Counted from the stretch's first letter, positions 34,634 through 43,818 are shown. The stretch is DNA of 64,000 bases from Fibrobacterota bacterium (GCA_016715065.1 JADKBN010000006.1:1-64000), one strand, 5' to 3'. A program made the numbers and translations. Notes: generated by a model from the sequence alone, not told the origin.

Positions 34634-35572
34634 TCAAGGGTTTCCAAGTCCTTTGCGCTTTGCCTGCGGGGATTCTTCCTGCGAAGGCGCGAGAGTGTCG
34701 GAACTGGACTCGTCGTCCCATTCGCTTTCCTGTTCTGGTTCCGGCACATCGGTCGGTGGGGATTGGTTGGATTCAGGTTCGGTGGCAGGTTGGTTGATCT
34801 GGAAGAATTTACGACCGTTTTCGCCAGTGCCGACGGTGATCGTATCCGTTCCATGGGGAACCCTCAGTTGCAAGCACCCCTCGGGAAGGCGGTCCAACGG
34901 GGTCCAATCCTTGAGATCCAACTCCAAGCGCTGCCCATCAGAGGTGGTTCGCACCAGTCGCCCTGGCACCAAGATGTTTTGGTGAAGTTGCCATTTCAGG
35001 AAGGAAATGGCTTCGACTTCCGTGCCCTGCCAGAGGGTTTGACGTCGGAGTGGAAGGCCAGTTCGATTGTCCAAAAGAAGGGTCCAGCTTGGCGACGCTT
35101 CCAAGGGCAGCAAGATCGTTTGATTCTGAGGGGCCGCAATGGTCCGGTAGGGGCCGTCTGGGATCCAGGCCCGGCCCAGGAAGGGGGAGAGCAGACGAGA
35201 AGGAGTCAGATTGCGAAGATTCAGGACGGGAAGATTGAGAGACCGTTCTCGGCCTCTCAGCAAGGTAGACTGGCCTGGAAGGGAAGCCTGCCAGGAGGAA
35301 TCGTTCCAAATCACAGTCGCTAAGCTGATGCCTAACGGTCCGGTTGCTTCCATCCGACCAGAGCTTGAATCCGCAACGGTCCAAGTTTGGAACCGGAGTG
35401 TTTTCCCCTCGTGGACCAAAACCGCTTGGTGATGGACACGTGTGGCCTCGACGGTGGGGATGCTTGGTTTGACTCCTCGCAGGATATCCAGACCTGCTTG
35501 GGATTTCAAAGTGGGCCCGCATCCTGCCACGGTGAGCGCGATGGGTGCGACCATCCACCGGAGCGCCTTCAT
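34634..35572 (-). CDS. LolB/DUF4292-like lipoprotein
   Basis: 312 residues from ATG 35572, overlapping the upstream TPR gene stop (ATGA). Lipobox APIALTVAGC. The body has the LolB-like pattern of an incomplete beta barrel: TVEATRVHHQAVLVHEGKTL, RMEATGPLGISLATVIWND, TLLRGRERSLNL, LLPLEASPSWTLLLDNRTG. The C-terminal 60 residues are acidic and proline-rich (ESNQSPPTDVPEPEQESEWD) and probably disordered. Assignment to the LolB/DUF4292 superfamily is by pattern only. Likely outer-membrane lipoprotein or lipoprotein carrier working with the TPR lipoprotein. Confidence 0.6.
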   Translation of the reverse strand: MKALRWMVAPIALTVAGCGPTLKSQAGLDILRGVKPSIPTVEATRVHHQAVLVHEGKTLRFQTWTVADSSSGRMEATGPLGISLATVIWNDSSWQASLPGQSTLLRGRERSLNLPVLNLRNLTPSRLLSPFLGRAWIPDGPYRTIAAPQNQTILLPLEASPSWTLLLDNRTGLPLRRQTLWQGTEVEAISFLKWQLHQNILVPGRLVRTTSDGQRLELDLKDWTPLDRLPEGCLQLRVPHGTDTITVGTGENGRKFFQINQPATEPESNQSPPTDVPEPEQESEWDDESSSDTLAPSQEESPQAKRKGLGNP

Positions 35573-37350
35573 TTTGTCCGTTCCCATCCTTGTTTTGCGG
35601 CAGGATGTCCGGGATCGCGTTCCAGTACGCGCTTCCACGATTCCCTTGCTTGTGGCTTTTGTCCCAGCTTTTCGAGGATCGTGGCTTTGTGCACCAAGAT
35701 GGTCAGGTCGTCTTCGCCCAGCGAGATGGAGCGTTCCACATCTTTGAGTGCTTCCGTATAGTTTCCTTGGCGCATCCGCAACCAACCGCGGGTGTCCAGG
35801 TAGGCGGGGTTGTCGGGGTCGGAGGAAAGCGCGCGTCCGATCAAGGTGTCCGCTTCCTCAAGATGGATTCCCCGATCGGCGAACAGATACGCGAGGTAAT
35901 TGGCGATGTTGGCATCCAACGGGTTTTCCCGAACCGCTTGGCGAAGGTCATCGATGGCCAGATCCCATTGGCCCAGGCGCTCGCGAACGGAGCCTCGCTC
36001 AAAGCGTGCCCTATGCAGGTTGGTGTCGATCGCCAGGGTCGTGTCGAATTCCAACGCGGCTTGGCGACGAAGATTGGTCGCGATGGGTTCCGAATCGGGC
36101 GGTGACCATTCGCGATGCGGGAATCGAACCGCTCGGTTGGCCTTGCGACTCAGGGCGTAGCCATGGAGGAATCTGGCTTGGGGTAGCCTGGGCCAGTTGC
36201 GGGAGAAACGTTTGAACACTCCCACAGCTGCGTTCACGGAGTCCAATTCCAGCTCCAACATGCCGCGGCGGATCCAGGTATCGATGGCCATGGAATCCAG
36301 CGCCAACGATCGCTCGAGGTAGAGCCGGGCGGTGTCGTGGCTTTTGCGCTGTAGGGCAAGCAGGCCCAGGAAGTAGGATGAAAGCGCGTTTTTCGGGTCG
36401 TGGACAGCTAGCCGCTGAAACACGTCTTTAGCGGCTTGGGTGGAATCCATGTCGAGCAAAATTGCTCCGATGGTGGCCAAGGTGCGCGGGTCGTTGGGAT
36501 TGACCGCGTCCATCGCGCGCAGTCGCCTGAGGGCTTGGTCGCGCTGACCGCTGGCCAACAAGGCTCGCGCGGCCATCAATTCCAGTCGAGGTGCATCTTC
36601 GGGGAGGGCTTCCAGCAGAGAGTCGAGGATTCCTACGGCTTCCTGTGGCTGCCCGCTGCTGAGTAAAAACCGAGCCAAGGCTTCGCCATATCCGGGCTCA
36701 TGTTCGGCGTCCCACCGACTCCGCAGCAAGGCCTGAGCGCTGTCAGGCGCACCATGGCGCATCCACAGGCCTGCGGCCCGTTCCACCAAGCTCCTGCCAC
36801 GCGACCCATATTCCATGCTCAATCTTCCGAAGTATGAAGCGGCTTCCCCCCATTCGGATCGGGCTTCGGCAAGACTCGCCAGACCCAAGAGTGCTTCGCG
36901 GGAGTGACCGTCCAGTTTCAGAACCTGTTTCCAGGCGATTTCCGCAGAATCTTTCGAACCCATTTCAAGGTACAAGCCAGCCGTCAATTCCCAATCGGTC
37001 GCCTCCTCCTGGCCCGGCATGTTAAGCGCTCTGCGCATCACGGCCAGAGCCTCCGCCGAACGGCGGAAATCTCGCAATCGGCGAGCCATGGAAATCTGCA
37101 GCCACCGGTCGGAAGGATCGTAGAAGGCCGCCATTTGCATGGCCTCCAACGCCATCTGGGGCTGGCCTTGGAGGTCCAGGGAGACCGCCTGGATCCAGGT
37201 TTCACGAGCGAAACTGAGGCGTTGCTCCAGCGGGATGGAATTTCGCATTTCTTCCGCGGAAAACTTCCCGAGCTCGATTTCGGTGTCTTGGCGGGCGGCG
37301 CAGGAGGCCAAGAGGAGGAAAGCGAATACAGCGAAAACGGGGCGATGCAT
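35569..37350 (-). CDS. TPR-repeat lipoprotein
   Basis: 593 residues from ATG 37350. FAVFAFLLLASC is a lipobox with cysteine at residue 17. From residue about 45 to the end it is built of tetratricopeptide repeats, for example DWELTAGLYLEMGSKDSAEI, REALLGLASLAEARSEWGEA, DPRTLATIGAILLDMDSTQA, NALSSYFLGLLALQRKSHDT and AYLDTRGWLRMRQGNYTEAL. Resembles TPR lipoproteins thought to scaffold envelope assembly. Sandwiched between the PASTA protein (3-nt gap) and the LolB-like gene (4-nt overlap). Confidence 0.85.
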   Translation of the reverse strand: MHRPVFAVFAFLLLASCAARQDTEIELGKFSAEEMRNSIPLEQRLSFARETWIQAVSLDLQGQPQMALEAMQMAAFYDPSDRWLQISMARRLRDFRRSAEALAVMRRALNMPGQEEATDWELTAGLYLEMGSKDSAEIAWKQVLKLDGHSREALLGLASLAEARSEWGEAASYFGRLSMEYGSRGRSLVERAAGLWMRHGAPDSAQALLRSRWDAEHEPGYGEALARFLLSSGQPQEAVGILDSLLEALPEDAPRLELMAARALLASGQRDQALRRLRAMDAVNPNDPRTLATIGAILLDMDSTQAAKDVFQRLAVHDPKNALSSYFLGLLALQRKSHDTARLYLERSLALDSMAIDTWIRRGMLELELDSVNAAVGVFKRFSRNWPRLPQARFLHGYALSRKANRAVRFPHREWSPPDSEPIATNLRRQAALEFDTTLAIDTNLHRARFERGSVRERLGQWDLAIDDLRQAVRENPLDANIANYLAYLFADRGIHLEEADTLIGRALSSDPDNPAYLDTRGWLRMRQGNYTEALKDVERSISLGEDDLTILVHKATILEKLGQKPQARESWKRVLERDPGHPAAKQGWERTK

Positions 37351-37353
37351 GGT

Positions 37354-37950
37354 TCAGAAGACCTTGAGTGGAGCGGGTTTTCCGGTGTCGATGGCGACGG
37401 AATCTGCATCCGAACCCGAACTGAAATAAATCCTGACCGGACTGCCGCGCACCAGGAGGGTGCCACCTTGGGGATCGGTCCGGGCGACCTGCCCAAGAGG
37501 GAAACGAGTGGACGCGATGGACTCGATTGATTCGATGGTCAACCCGGCTTCTTGCAGGTGGGTGAAGGCTTCGCTGGAATCCTGACCGGAAAGATCGGGA
37601 ACAGGAACAGTGGAAAGTCCCGCCGAGAGCCAAAGACGAACGACGTGTCCTTTTTTGACGGAATCGCCAGGAGCAGGCCGCTGCAAGGCAACCAAGTCCG
37701 GGCCGACTCGATCTGCTTTGCGCCGTTCTGGGTCTATCACTGGATCCAGGCCGGATTCAGCGAGTTTTTCGGCGGCTTTTTCTGCGGTGAGTCCGGAAAC
37801 ATCTGGAATGGCAACGACTTCCCAGCCAGTCCGCGAGACCCAGGGCATGAGCATCGAATCCGCCACGATCCAACCCAGGGCTCCCAGGCTGGCGAGGGTG
37901 GCTGCGGCGAGAACCAAATGGAGCGCGACCCGCTGAATTTTCTCTTTCAT
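37354..37950 (-). CDS. PASTA-domain membrane protein
   Basis: 198 residues from ATG 37950, overlapping the crp-like gene stop by 4 nt. One N-terminal membrane anchor (LHLVLAAATLASLGALGWIV). Then come two clear PASTA repeats and part of a third: VAIPDVSGLTAEKAAEKLAE, GLDPVIDPERRKADR with VALQRPAPGDSVKKGHVVRL, and VPVPDLSGQDSSEAFTHLQE with TDPQGGTLLVRGSPVRIYFS. PASTA repeats bind muropeptides or beta-lactam-like ligands in kinases and penicillin-binding proteins, but neither is attached here. A cell-wall sensing or scaffold role fits the neighbouring mraY. Confidence 0.85.
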   Translation of the reverse strand: MKEKIQRVALHLVLAAATLASLGALGWIVADSMLMPWVSRTGWEVVAIPDVSGLTAEKAAEKLAESGLDPVIDPERRKADRVGPDLVALQRPAPGDSVKKGHVVRLWLSAGLSTVPVPDLSGQDSSEAFTHLQEAGLTIESIESIASTRFPLGQVARTDPQGGTLLVRGSPVRIYFSSGSDADSVAIDTGKPAPLKVF

Positions 37951-38636
37951 GGTTCTCCTCGCAGCGCGGCTTCGTCGAGAATCAACATCTGGCGACCGTC
38001 CAAGCCGATCAATCCTTCCTTTTGCATTTGGGAGAGGACTCTCGAAACGGTCTCCCGAGTCGTGTTGGCCATGTCGGCGATTTCCTGCTGGGTGGGGCGT
38101 TCCGAAATCACGATCACGCCCCTCTGACGCATCCCGCGCAATTCGGCGATCTGGAGGATGGCACCAGTGATGCGGGCCACGACCGGGGAAAGAGCCAAGG
38201 CGGAAATTTTTCGGTTGGCTTGTCGCAGCCGTGTGGAAAGTTCCGTAAGGATGCCGATGGCGATTTCCGGAAAGAGGCGCAACAGGTCCAGGAATTCCTG
38301 GCGGCGGACCAGCAGAAGCCGAAGATCTGTGGCAGCACGGACGGTGGCCGAACGGGGATCGCCATCCAACAGGGACATTTCGCCGAAAAAATCCCCTTCT
38401 TCCAGGAAGGCAAGGACCGCTTCGCGACCTTCCGGATTGGTCACCGCGACTTTTGCGGTACCTTCCAGGAGCACGTAGAATCCGCGTGTGGCGATTTCTT
38501 CCTCGCGAATGATGATCTCGCCGCGGGATGCCTCCAACACCTGGCAGACCTGCGCGATGGCTTCCCTGGGGGCGATGGCCAGGGTGGAAAAGAGGGGAAG
38601 CTCGCCGAGGCGTTGGGCCAGATCCTTCTGCATCAC
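37947..38636 (-). CDS. Crp/Fnr-family transcriptional regulator
   Basis: 229 residues. The cyclic-nucleotide-binding fold covers residues about 10-125 with ATRGFYVLLEGTAKVAV and GDFFGEMSLLDGDPRSATVR, which keeps the GE...R..A phosphate-binding pattern. A C-terminal helix-turn-helix is at TQQEIADMANTTRETVSRVL, the conserved Crp recognition helix. No FNR cysteine cluster at the N-terminus, so it is more likely nucleotide-responsive than oxygen-responsive. Its start overlaps the stop of the UDP-sugar pyrophosphorylase gene. Confidence 0.9.
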   Translation of the reverse strand: MMQKDLAQRLGELPLFSTLAIAPREAIAQVCQVLEASRGEIIIREEEIATRGFYVLLEGTAKVAVTNPEGREAVLAFLEEGDFFGEMSLLDGDPRSATVRAATDLRLLLVRRQEFLDLLRLFPEIAIGILTELSTRLRQANRKISALALSPVVARITGAILQIAELRGMRQRGVIVISERPTQQEIADMANTTRETVSRVLSQMQKEGLIGLDGRQMLILDEAALRGEP

Positions 38637-39958
38637 TAGAAGCTAGCTTCCTGGCCGCGGGTTCCGGGACGTTCACCGCCGTAACTGGACCTGGGATCCA
38701 CCCAGGCGGAGGCGTCGAACTCGCCCCACGAACGGCGCCAATGCCGGTGGATGGCAGCCAACGCCTGGCGTGCGGACTCGGGGGAGTCGACGCCACTGGC
38801 GTTCTTGACGGGCGCGAACTCGAGCTCCCTATCCACCCGCATACAAGAAATCCCTTGTGCCGCGGGAAACGCATCGAACAGAAATCGTTCGTACTTGCAT
38901 GCCAGACCGGTTTCCTGGGTTTGGCCGGTACGCGGATCCACGCTGGAGATCTTCTTGCGGGCCAGATGCCAAGGCATGTCCAGTCGAGCGAAATCCCGAA
39001 GGGCGTCCACGCGCACCAGATGGCTTGCGATGTTGGCTTCGCGAAACACGGGAAGTCCATCCAAGTCCAGACGCGAAGCCGAGTCCGCCGGAAGCTCCGT
39101 GTATTCGGCGACGCGTGCTCGACGATTTTCGTCAAGGACGTAGACGCCGACCCTCTCGGCCGGATCTGTGCGCAAGACCGATTTGACGCAAAGAGGTTGG
39201 CCTCGCGAGTGTGCGAAACCCAGGAACACCGGATCGCACGGCCCGGACAGCAGGTTGTCCACTCCCGCGATGTGGATCCAACGGACTCCGGCGCCTTCCC
39301 AGCGTGCGAGGATGCCAGATTCCGACAGCCGTTGCCAGATCCCTCCGTTGCCATCCGGGACAAGGGCCAAACGCCCGGGAGCGGAAAGAAGAGCTTTTCC
39401 TGATTCGTCCAGCGCGGGTGCGCTGGACTGCAGGAAGAATTCGGGCCAGCCTTCGGGAAGGGATTCGCCGACGCGCCGGGCGAACCATTCCCGGGTGGCC
39501 TCGTCGTTGTCCGGGCCGGTCATGACGGCAAACGGTGGAAGCCTGCCGCAGATCTCGGCCAGCCGCAACAGGCGCCGGACCTGGACCTCGAACAGGACCA
39601 GATCGTCCGGCAGACCCAACGGACAGGCTCCCTTGGGACCTTCGAAACCGAGTCGGGATCCTTGGCCGCCCGCCATCAGGACAAACCCCGCCTGGCCTCG
39701 GGAGAGCAGGTCGTGGCCGGTCTTCCAGGCGAGGTCGCGAGCGTCTTTCGAAAGGATCTCCGCATCCAGTGGTGCGAGGGTGGAAGGCAGGGGTGGGAGG
39801 GCGCCGGGTCCGGCCGATTCGTGCATGGTCCTGGCGCGGCCCCAGTCGACCGACGCGAGTTCCTTGGAAAACGATTGTGCCTGGGCGGGGCTGAGGGTGG
39901 CCATGTGCTCCAGAAGGTGGGTCTGTCCGAAATTTGTCAAGTCGTCGCGGAAGGACAT
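38636..39958 (-). CDS. UDPGP-family UDP-sugar (probably UDP-GlcNAc) pyrophosphorylase
   Basis: 440 residues from ATG 39958. It is of the eukaryote-like UAP1/UDPGP type: AGFVLMAGGQGSRLGFEGPKG (nucleotide-binding loop), FAVMTGPDNDEATREWF, LALVPDGNGGIWQRLSESGI, WIHIAGVDNLLSGPCDPVFL, and KYERFLFDAFPAAQ near the C-terminus. Joins UTP and a sugar-1-phosphate to make a UDP-sugar. Its position directly behind mraY (1-nt TGATG overlap) favours UDP-N-acetylglucosamine for peptidoglycan, but UDP-glucose or a broader substrate range is possible. Confidence 0.85.
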   Translation of the reverse strand: MSFRDDLTNFGQTHLLEHMATLSPAQAQSFSKELASVDWGRARTMHESAGPGALPPLPSTLAPLDAEILSKDARDLAWKTGHDLLSRGQAGFVLMAGGQGSRLGFEGPKGACPLGLPDDLVLFEVQVRRLLRLAEICGRLPPFAVMTGPDNDEATREWFARRVGESLPEGWPEFFLQSSAPALDESGKALLSAPGRLALVPDGNGGIWQRLSESGILARWEGAGVRWIHIAGVDNLLSGPCDPVFLGFAHSRGQPLCVKSVLRTDPAERVGVYVLDENRRARVAEYTELPADSASRLDLDGLPVFREANIASHLVRVDALRDFARLDMPWHLARKKISSVDPRTGQTQETGLACKYERFLFDAFPAAQGISCMRVDRELEFAPVKNASGVDSPESARQALAAIHRHWRRSWGEFDASAWVDPRSSYGGERPGTRGQEASF

Positions 39959-41094
39959 CATCGCACCTTGAAGAAGAGGACGAGCCCCAACAGGAGCATG
40001 AACAGGGACACGAGGTGGAACCGCCAGATGATCTTGGAGTTGGCGTCCGTCTTGCGACGGTATTTGTCTTCCATGAGCTTCTGGAAATGGTGGTGCAGAG
40101 GTGCCATTCGGAACAGCCGCTTGCCTCCGCTCCATTTGAACCACCCGATCTGGAGGGCGACCGACATCGCCTCGGCGAGGAACACGAACCCGACCACCAG
40201 CAGGAAGAGCTCCGCTTTCACGAACACGTACATCATCCCGATCGCTCCGCCGAACCCGATCGAACCGGAATCACCCATGTAGATCTCGGCGGGAGGGCTG
40301 TTGAACCAGAGGTACGCCATGAGCGCTCCTGACATCGCCCCCGCGACCACCAGGAGTTCATCCACGCCGGGAAGGTGCGGCAGCAGCAGGTGGTGCGACC
40401 AGATGTAGTTGCCGCTGATGTATGCCACGACCCCGGTGAAAATGGCCGAAGTGACCAGGGGCACCGACACGAGGGAATCCAGACCATCGGTGAAGTTGGC
40501 GCCATTGGCCGTGGCGGTCACCACAAACGACATGAACAAGACGAATCCCCACCCGGGCAGATGCAGCTGGAACAGGCTGGGCTTGATGAAGGGGATGGCC
40601 ACCGAGGCCGACTGCAAGTGGGGCACGAACTGGAACGCGGCCCAGGAAACCAGCAGGGAAAACACGAAATACAGGCCTAGACGCAAGCGCGCGGAAATTC
40701 CATCGGCCTTGTTCATCCACTGCTCTCGCGTGAGCTTGCCCTGGCGGATCAGTCGCTTGGAGCGGATTTTTGCCAGATCGTCCAATGCCCCCACCGCCGC
40801 GTAGCTTGCCAGGATCGCGAGGATCGCCAGCACCTGGATATTGGGTTTGGCGAACATCAGGGAAACCACCAGCACCACGGCCACCAGTAGCAGTCCGCCC
40901 ATGATCGGGGGCGGCGATTGGTGGGCGTGGCCGGAAAGGTCGGAAGTTGCGTCCATCCGGCGCAGAAACGCGATCCAGTAGGGGAGCGATCCGAGCACGA
41001 GCGCCGATGCGACGATCGCGGCAGCGCCTGCCCGGAACAACCGGCCGTCAAACAGAGCCAGGTTGGTGACATCGTGGAGCCAGAGGCTCAGCAT
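39958..41094 (-). CDS. mraY: Phospho-N-acetylmuramoyl-pentapeptide transferase
   Basis: 378 residues, multi-pass membrane protein. MraY signatures: PPIMGGLLLV, AAVGALDDLAKIRSKRLI, ANFTDGLDSLVSVPLVTSA, EIYMGDSGSIGFGGAIGMMY and MAPLHHHFQKLMEDKY. Transfers phospho-MurNAc-pentapeptide from UDP to undecaprenyl phosphate, giving lipid I. The other mur/fts genes of the usual division cluster are not beside it, which is unusual. Overlaps the epimerase-like gene by 7 nt and the UDP-sugar gene by 1 nt. Confidence 0.95.
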   Translation of the reverse strand: MLSLWLHDVTNLALFDGRLFRAGAAAIVASALVLGSLPYWIAFLRRMDATSDLSGHAHQSPPPIMGGLLLVAVVLVVSLMFAKPNIQVLAILAILASYAAVGALDDLAKIRSKRLIRQGKLTREQWMNKADGISARLRLGLYFVFSLLVSWAAFQFVPHLQSASVAIPFIKPSLFQLHLPGWGFVLFMSFVVTATANGANFTDGLDSLVSVPLVTSAIFTGVVAYISGNYIWSHHLLLPHLPGVDELLVVAGAMSGALMAYLWFNSPPAEIYMGDSGSIGFGGAIGMMYVFVKAELFLLVVGFVFLAEAMSVALQIGWFKWSGGKRLFRMAPLHHHFQKLMEDKYRRKTDANSKIIWRFHLVSLFMLLLGLVLFFKVR

Positions 41095-42065
41095 GGGTTT
41101 CCTTTCTTATCCAGCGCGTGGCGATGGAGCATGTCGTTCCATAGATCCCGAAGGGATTCCCGCAGAGGGATGGCGGGAAGCCATCCGGTGGCGAGGGTCA
41201 GTTTTTCAGCGGATCCCACCATGATGGGGATTTCGGTGGAGCGTTCGCGGCGCGGATCGAAACGTAGCTCGACACTGCCACCGTGAAACTGCACCAGAAG
41301 TTCGGCGACCTGCCTGGCCGAGATGGATTTGCCCGAACAGACGTTGTATGTCTGGCCAGACTCGCCTTTTTCCATCAACAACAGATAGGCCCGGACCAGA
41401 TCCCGCACGTCCAGGTAGTCGCGCTTGACCTCAAGATCGCCCGTGTACACCACGGGTTCACCTTTGTCGAGACGGATCCGGGCCAACTGCCAGGCGATCT
41501 CGCCGGCCAGCAGATGGGGTGAAAGGCCGGGACCCACGACATTGAATGGCCGCACCACCAGGATCCGCAGTCCATGGCCTTGGGAATACTGTCCGGCCAG
41601 GATTTCCGCGCACGCGAGACTCGCTCCCGTGGTGGAAAGCGGGGCGAGCGGATCGGTTTCACTGCGAGGGATTTCCGCACCTCGAGATGTGGGACCTCTT
41701 CCGTAGACCTCGGAGGAACTTTGCAGGAGGATTCGCGCACCCGGGCAATGGCGTTTGCAGGCTTCCAGCACGTTGCGGGCGATGGAAACGTTTCCCAGCA
41801 GAGCCTCTTCCGGCTCCTGCTCGCCGGTGCGGACGGACCCTTGTACGGCCAGATGGAACACCTGGGTTGGCTGGTGGTACTCGAACAGCCGTTGGGCTTC
41901 TTCCTGGTCGCGAAGATCGGTGCGCACGTACTGGACGTCCTTGCGCGCCAAATGCGAGGGGGGAGGCTCGAGTCCGGCGGCGACGAGCGGACCGTGTTCC
42001 CTCGGGAGGCTCTCGATCAGATGCTGCGCGATCGCTCCGGTCGTTCCTGCCACCAGGATGGACAT
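41088..42065 (-). CDS. Extended SDR (NAD-dependent epimerase/dehydratase-like) with altered active site
   Basis: 325 residues. The fold is that of GDP-mannose 4,6-dehydratase / 4-reductase relatives: SILVAGTTGAIAQHLIESL, DLRDQEEAQRLFEYHQPTQV, VFHLAVQGSVRTGEQEPEEA, ILLQSSSEVYGRGP, ILVVRPFNVVGPGLSPHLLA and VYTGDLEVKRDYLDVRDLVR. The catalytic YxxxK, which should follow PLAPLS, reads TTGASLACAE, so both tyrosine and lysine appear lost. The third glycine of GxxGxxG is alanine. The protein may bind a nucleotide sugar without turning it over, or use an unusual mechanism. Lies immediately after the aroKB fusion. Confidence 0.8.
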   Translation of the reverse strand: MSILVAGTTGAIAQHLIESLPREHGPLVAAGLEPPPSHLARKDVQYVRTDLRDQEEAQRLFEYHQPTQVFHLAVQGSVRTGEQEPEEALLGNVSIARNVLEACKRHCPGARILLQSSSEVYGRGPTSRGAEIPRSETDPLAPLSTTGASLACAEILAGQYSQGHGLRILVVRPFNVVGPGLSPHLLAGEIAWQLARIRLDKGEPVVYTGDLEVKRDYLDVRDLVRAYLLLMEKGESGQTYNVCSGKSISARQVAELLVQFHGGSVELRFDPRRERSTEIPIMVGSAEKLTLATGWLPAIPLRESLRDLWNDMLHRHALDKKGNPC

Positions 42066-43724
42066 TCAGGCTCCGATCGCTTCCCAAGCGAGATCCGCTT
42101 GCTCGGAGGGGACCCCGGCGATCAGCTTTGCCCTGCCGATTCCGGTTGGCAGCACGAAGCGAGCAAGCCCGCCCCGCGCCTTTTTGTCGCGTGCCATGGC
42201 CTCCCAGGCCTGGCCCCGATCGAGCTTCAGCCCCGAGGGGAGCGATACAGGAAGCTGCAAGGCTTCCAGCAGGCTCTTTTGGCGGATCTCGTCGGTTTCC
42301 GACCACAAGCCGCGCAGACGGGCCAGTCGGCCGGCGCAAACCATGCCCAACGAGATCGCTTCTCCGTGCAGGAGGGCTTCGTAACCGGTCAGGCTTTCCA
42401 GGGCGTGACCGAACGTGTGGCCCAAGTTCAGGATCGCGCGGATCCCGTCTTCCCGTTCGTCTTGACCCACCACGGCGGCTTTGCAGGCACAGGAGACCGC
42501 GACCAAGTGGCGGAGGGATTCGGGGGACCGCTCCAGGATCGATGGGGCGTTGGCCTCCAGCCAGGCGAAGAAATCCGAATCCAGGATGACCCCGTACTTG
42601 ACGACTTCCGACAATCCTGAAATGAATTCGCGGCGGGGAAGGGTCTCCAAGCACCGCGAGTCGGCAAGGACCAACCGTGGTTGGTGGAAAGCCCCGATCA
42701 TGTTCTTGCCCAGAGGGTGGTCCACGGCGGTCTTTCCGCCCACGGAACTGTCGACCATGGCCAAAAGCGTGGTGGGCACCTGGACGAAATCGATTCCCCG
42801 TTGGTAGCAAGCGGCGCCAAATCCTGTCATGTCTCCGCCGACTCCACCGGAGAAAGCCACCAAAAACGCGTTACGGTCGACCTTGTGCTCCAGGAGGAAC
42901 GTGAACAGGCCGTCGAGGTCGGACAGGGTCTTGTGGGCTTCGCCGGGCTCGAACACGTGCACCAGGAGATCATCCCCCCAGGACTTGCGCCAGGTCGCGA
43001 TTTCCTCAGACCGGGCGGCCAGGACGTTGCGATCGGTCACCACCACGGGGCGTCCCGACAGCCCGATGCTGCGGGTCAGCTCGGGAAGGTGGTGCGCGAT
43101 GCCATCGCCGGCGAAGATCGGGTAGCTCCGACGGCCTAGCGGAACCGACAGGACTTTTGATCCCCAGGGACCGAGCAGCGAAACCACCTGGAGGGCGATC
43201 TCTTCGCGACTGACCTCGTCGGAGGACTCCAGTTGGAAATCCGCCTGGGAATACAGGTGGGCACGCGAAGCCATCATGGCGCGGATCTTTTCCAGGCGCG
43301 CGTGGGGGTCCAAGCCTGCCAGCAGCGGTCGGGTTTCTTTTTTGCCGACACGATGGGAGATGGTTTCCGGTTTGGCCCAAAGCCCCACAAGAGTTCCCGA
43401 GGCCCGCACCAGCGGCAGGGCGTCCGGATGAAGCAGACTTCCCCCACCCAGGGCGATCACTCGAGGTGGATCGGCCGAAAGATGCCGGAGCGCCTCGATT
43501 TCGATTTCCCGAAAGGCGGCTTCGCCTTGCTCACTGAAGATTTCGGAGACGCTTTTGCGGTGGCGAGCCTCGATCCAATGGTCAATGTCTTCGAAGGGGA
43601 CGCCGAGCCGCTCCGCGACCAAGGCCCCGATCCGGCTCTTGCCGGTGGCCATGAACCCGGTGAACCAAACGTGCTTGCGCAAGGGGGGGGGGCACGCGTT
43701 GGTCGGACTGTTGTGGCAGGACAT
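42066..43724 (-). CDS. aroKB: Bifunctional shikimate kinase / 3-dehydroquinate synthase fusion
   Basis: 552 residues. Residues about 18-185 are shikimate kinase with P-loop GFMATGKSRIGALVAERL, FEDIDHWIEARHRKSVSEIF, FREIEIEALRHL and VIALGGGSLLHPDA. Residues about 190-552 are dehydroquinate synthase with SGGVGGDMTGFGAACYQRGI, VPTTLLAMVDSSVGGKTAVD, GLSEVVKYGVILDSDFF, ILNLGHTFGHALESLTGY and HGEAISLGMV; the metal-binding glutamate and histidines are intact. It covers two shikimate-pathway steps, and aroE lies four genes upstream. The first 10 codons contain a run of ten C (coding strand), at CPPPLRK. Starts downstream of that tract would still give an intact kinase domain. Confidence 0.93.
   Translation of the reverse strand: MSCHNSPTNACPPPLRKHVWFTGFMATGKSRIGALVAERLGVPFEDIDHWIEARHRKSVSEIFSEQGEAAFREIEIEALRHLSADPPRVIALGGGSLLHPDALPLVRASGTLVGLWAKPETISHRVGKKETRPLLAGLDPHARLEKIRAMMASRAHLYSQADFQLESSDEVSREEIALQVVSLLGPWGSKVLSVPLGRRSYPIFAGDGIAHHLPELTRSIGLSGRPVVVTDRNVLAARSEEIATWRKSWGDDLLVHVFEPGEAHKTLSDLDGLFTFLLEHKVDRNAFLVAFSGGVGGDMTGFGAACYQRGIDFVQVPTTLLAMVDSSVGGKTAVDHPLGKNMIGAFHQPRLVLADSRCLETLPRREFISGLSEVVKYGVILDSDFFAWLEANAPSILERSPESLRHLVAVSCACKAAVVGQDEREDGIRAILNLGHTFGHALESLTGYEALLHGEAISLGMVCAGRLARLRGLWSETDEIRQKSLLEALQLPVSLPSGLKLDRGQAWEAMARDKKARGGLARFVLPTGIGRAKLIAGVPSEQADLAWEAIGA
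43683..43692. repeat. Homopolymer of ten G inside the 5' end of aroKB
   Basis: Ten consecutive G on the plus strand (C on the coding strand), at codons 11-14 of the aroK-aroB gene. The longest mononucleotide run noticed in the window, in a position where slippage would switch the full-length frame on or off. Confidence 0.85.
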
Positions 43725-43818
43725 TTACGGAAAGATGCCAATTGGCAGGCCTCCCGAGGAGAGCACGATTCGAGCTGGGCGCGATTCCCGCATTTTTCCA
43801 AGCCTCGCAACCCTGGAT

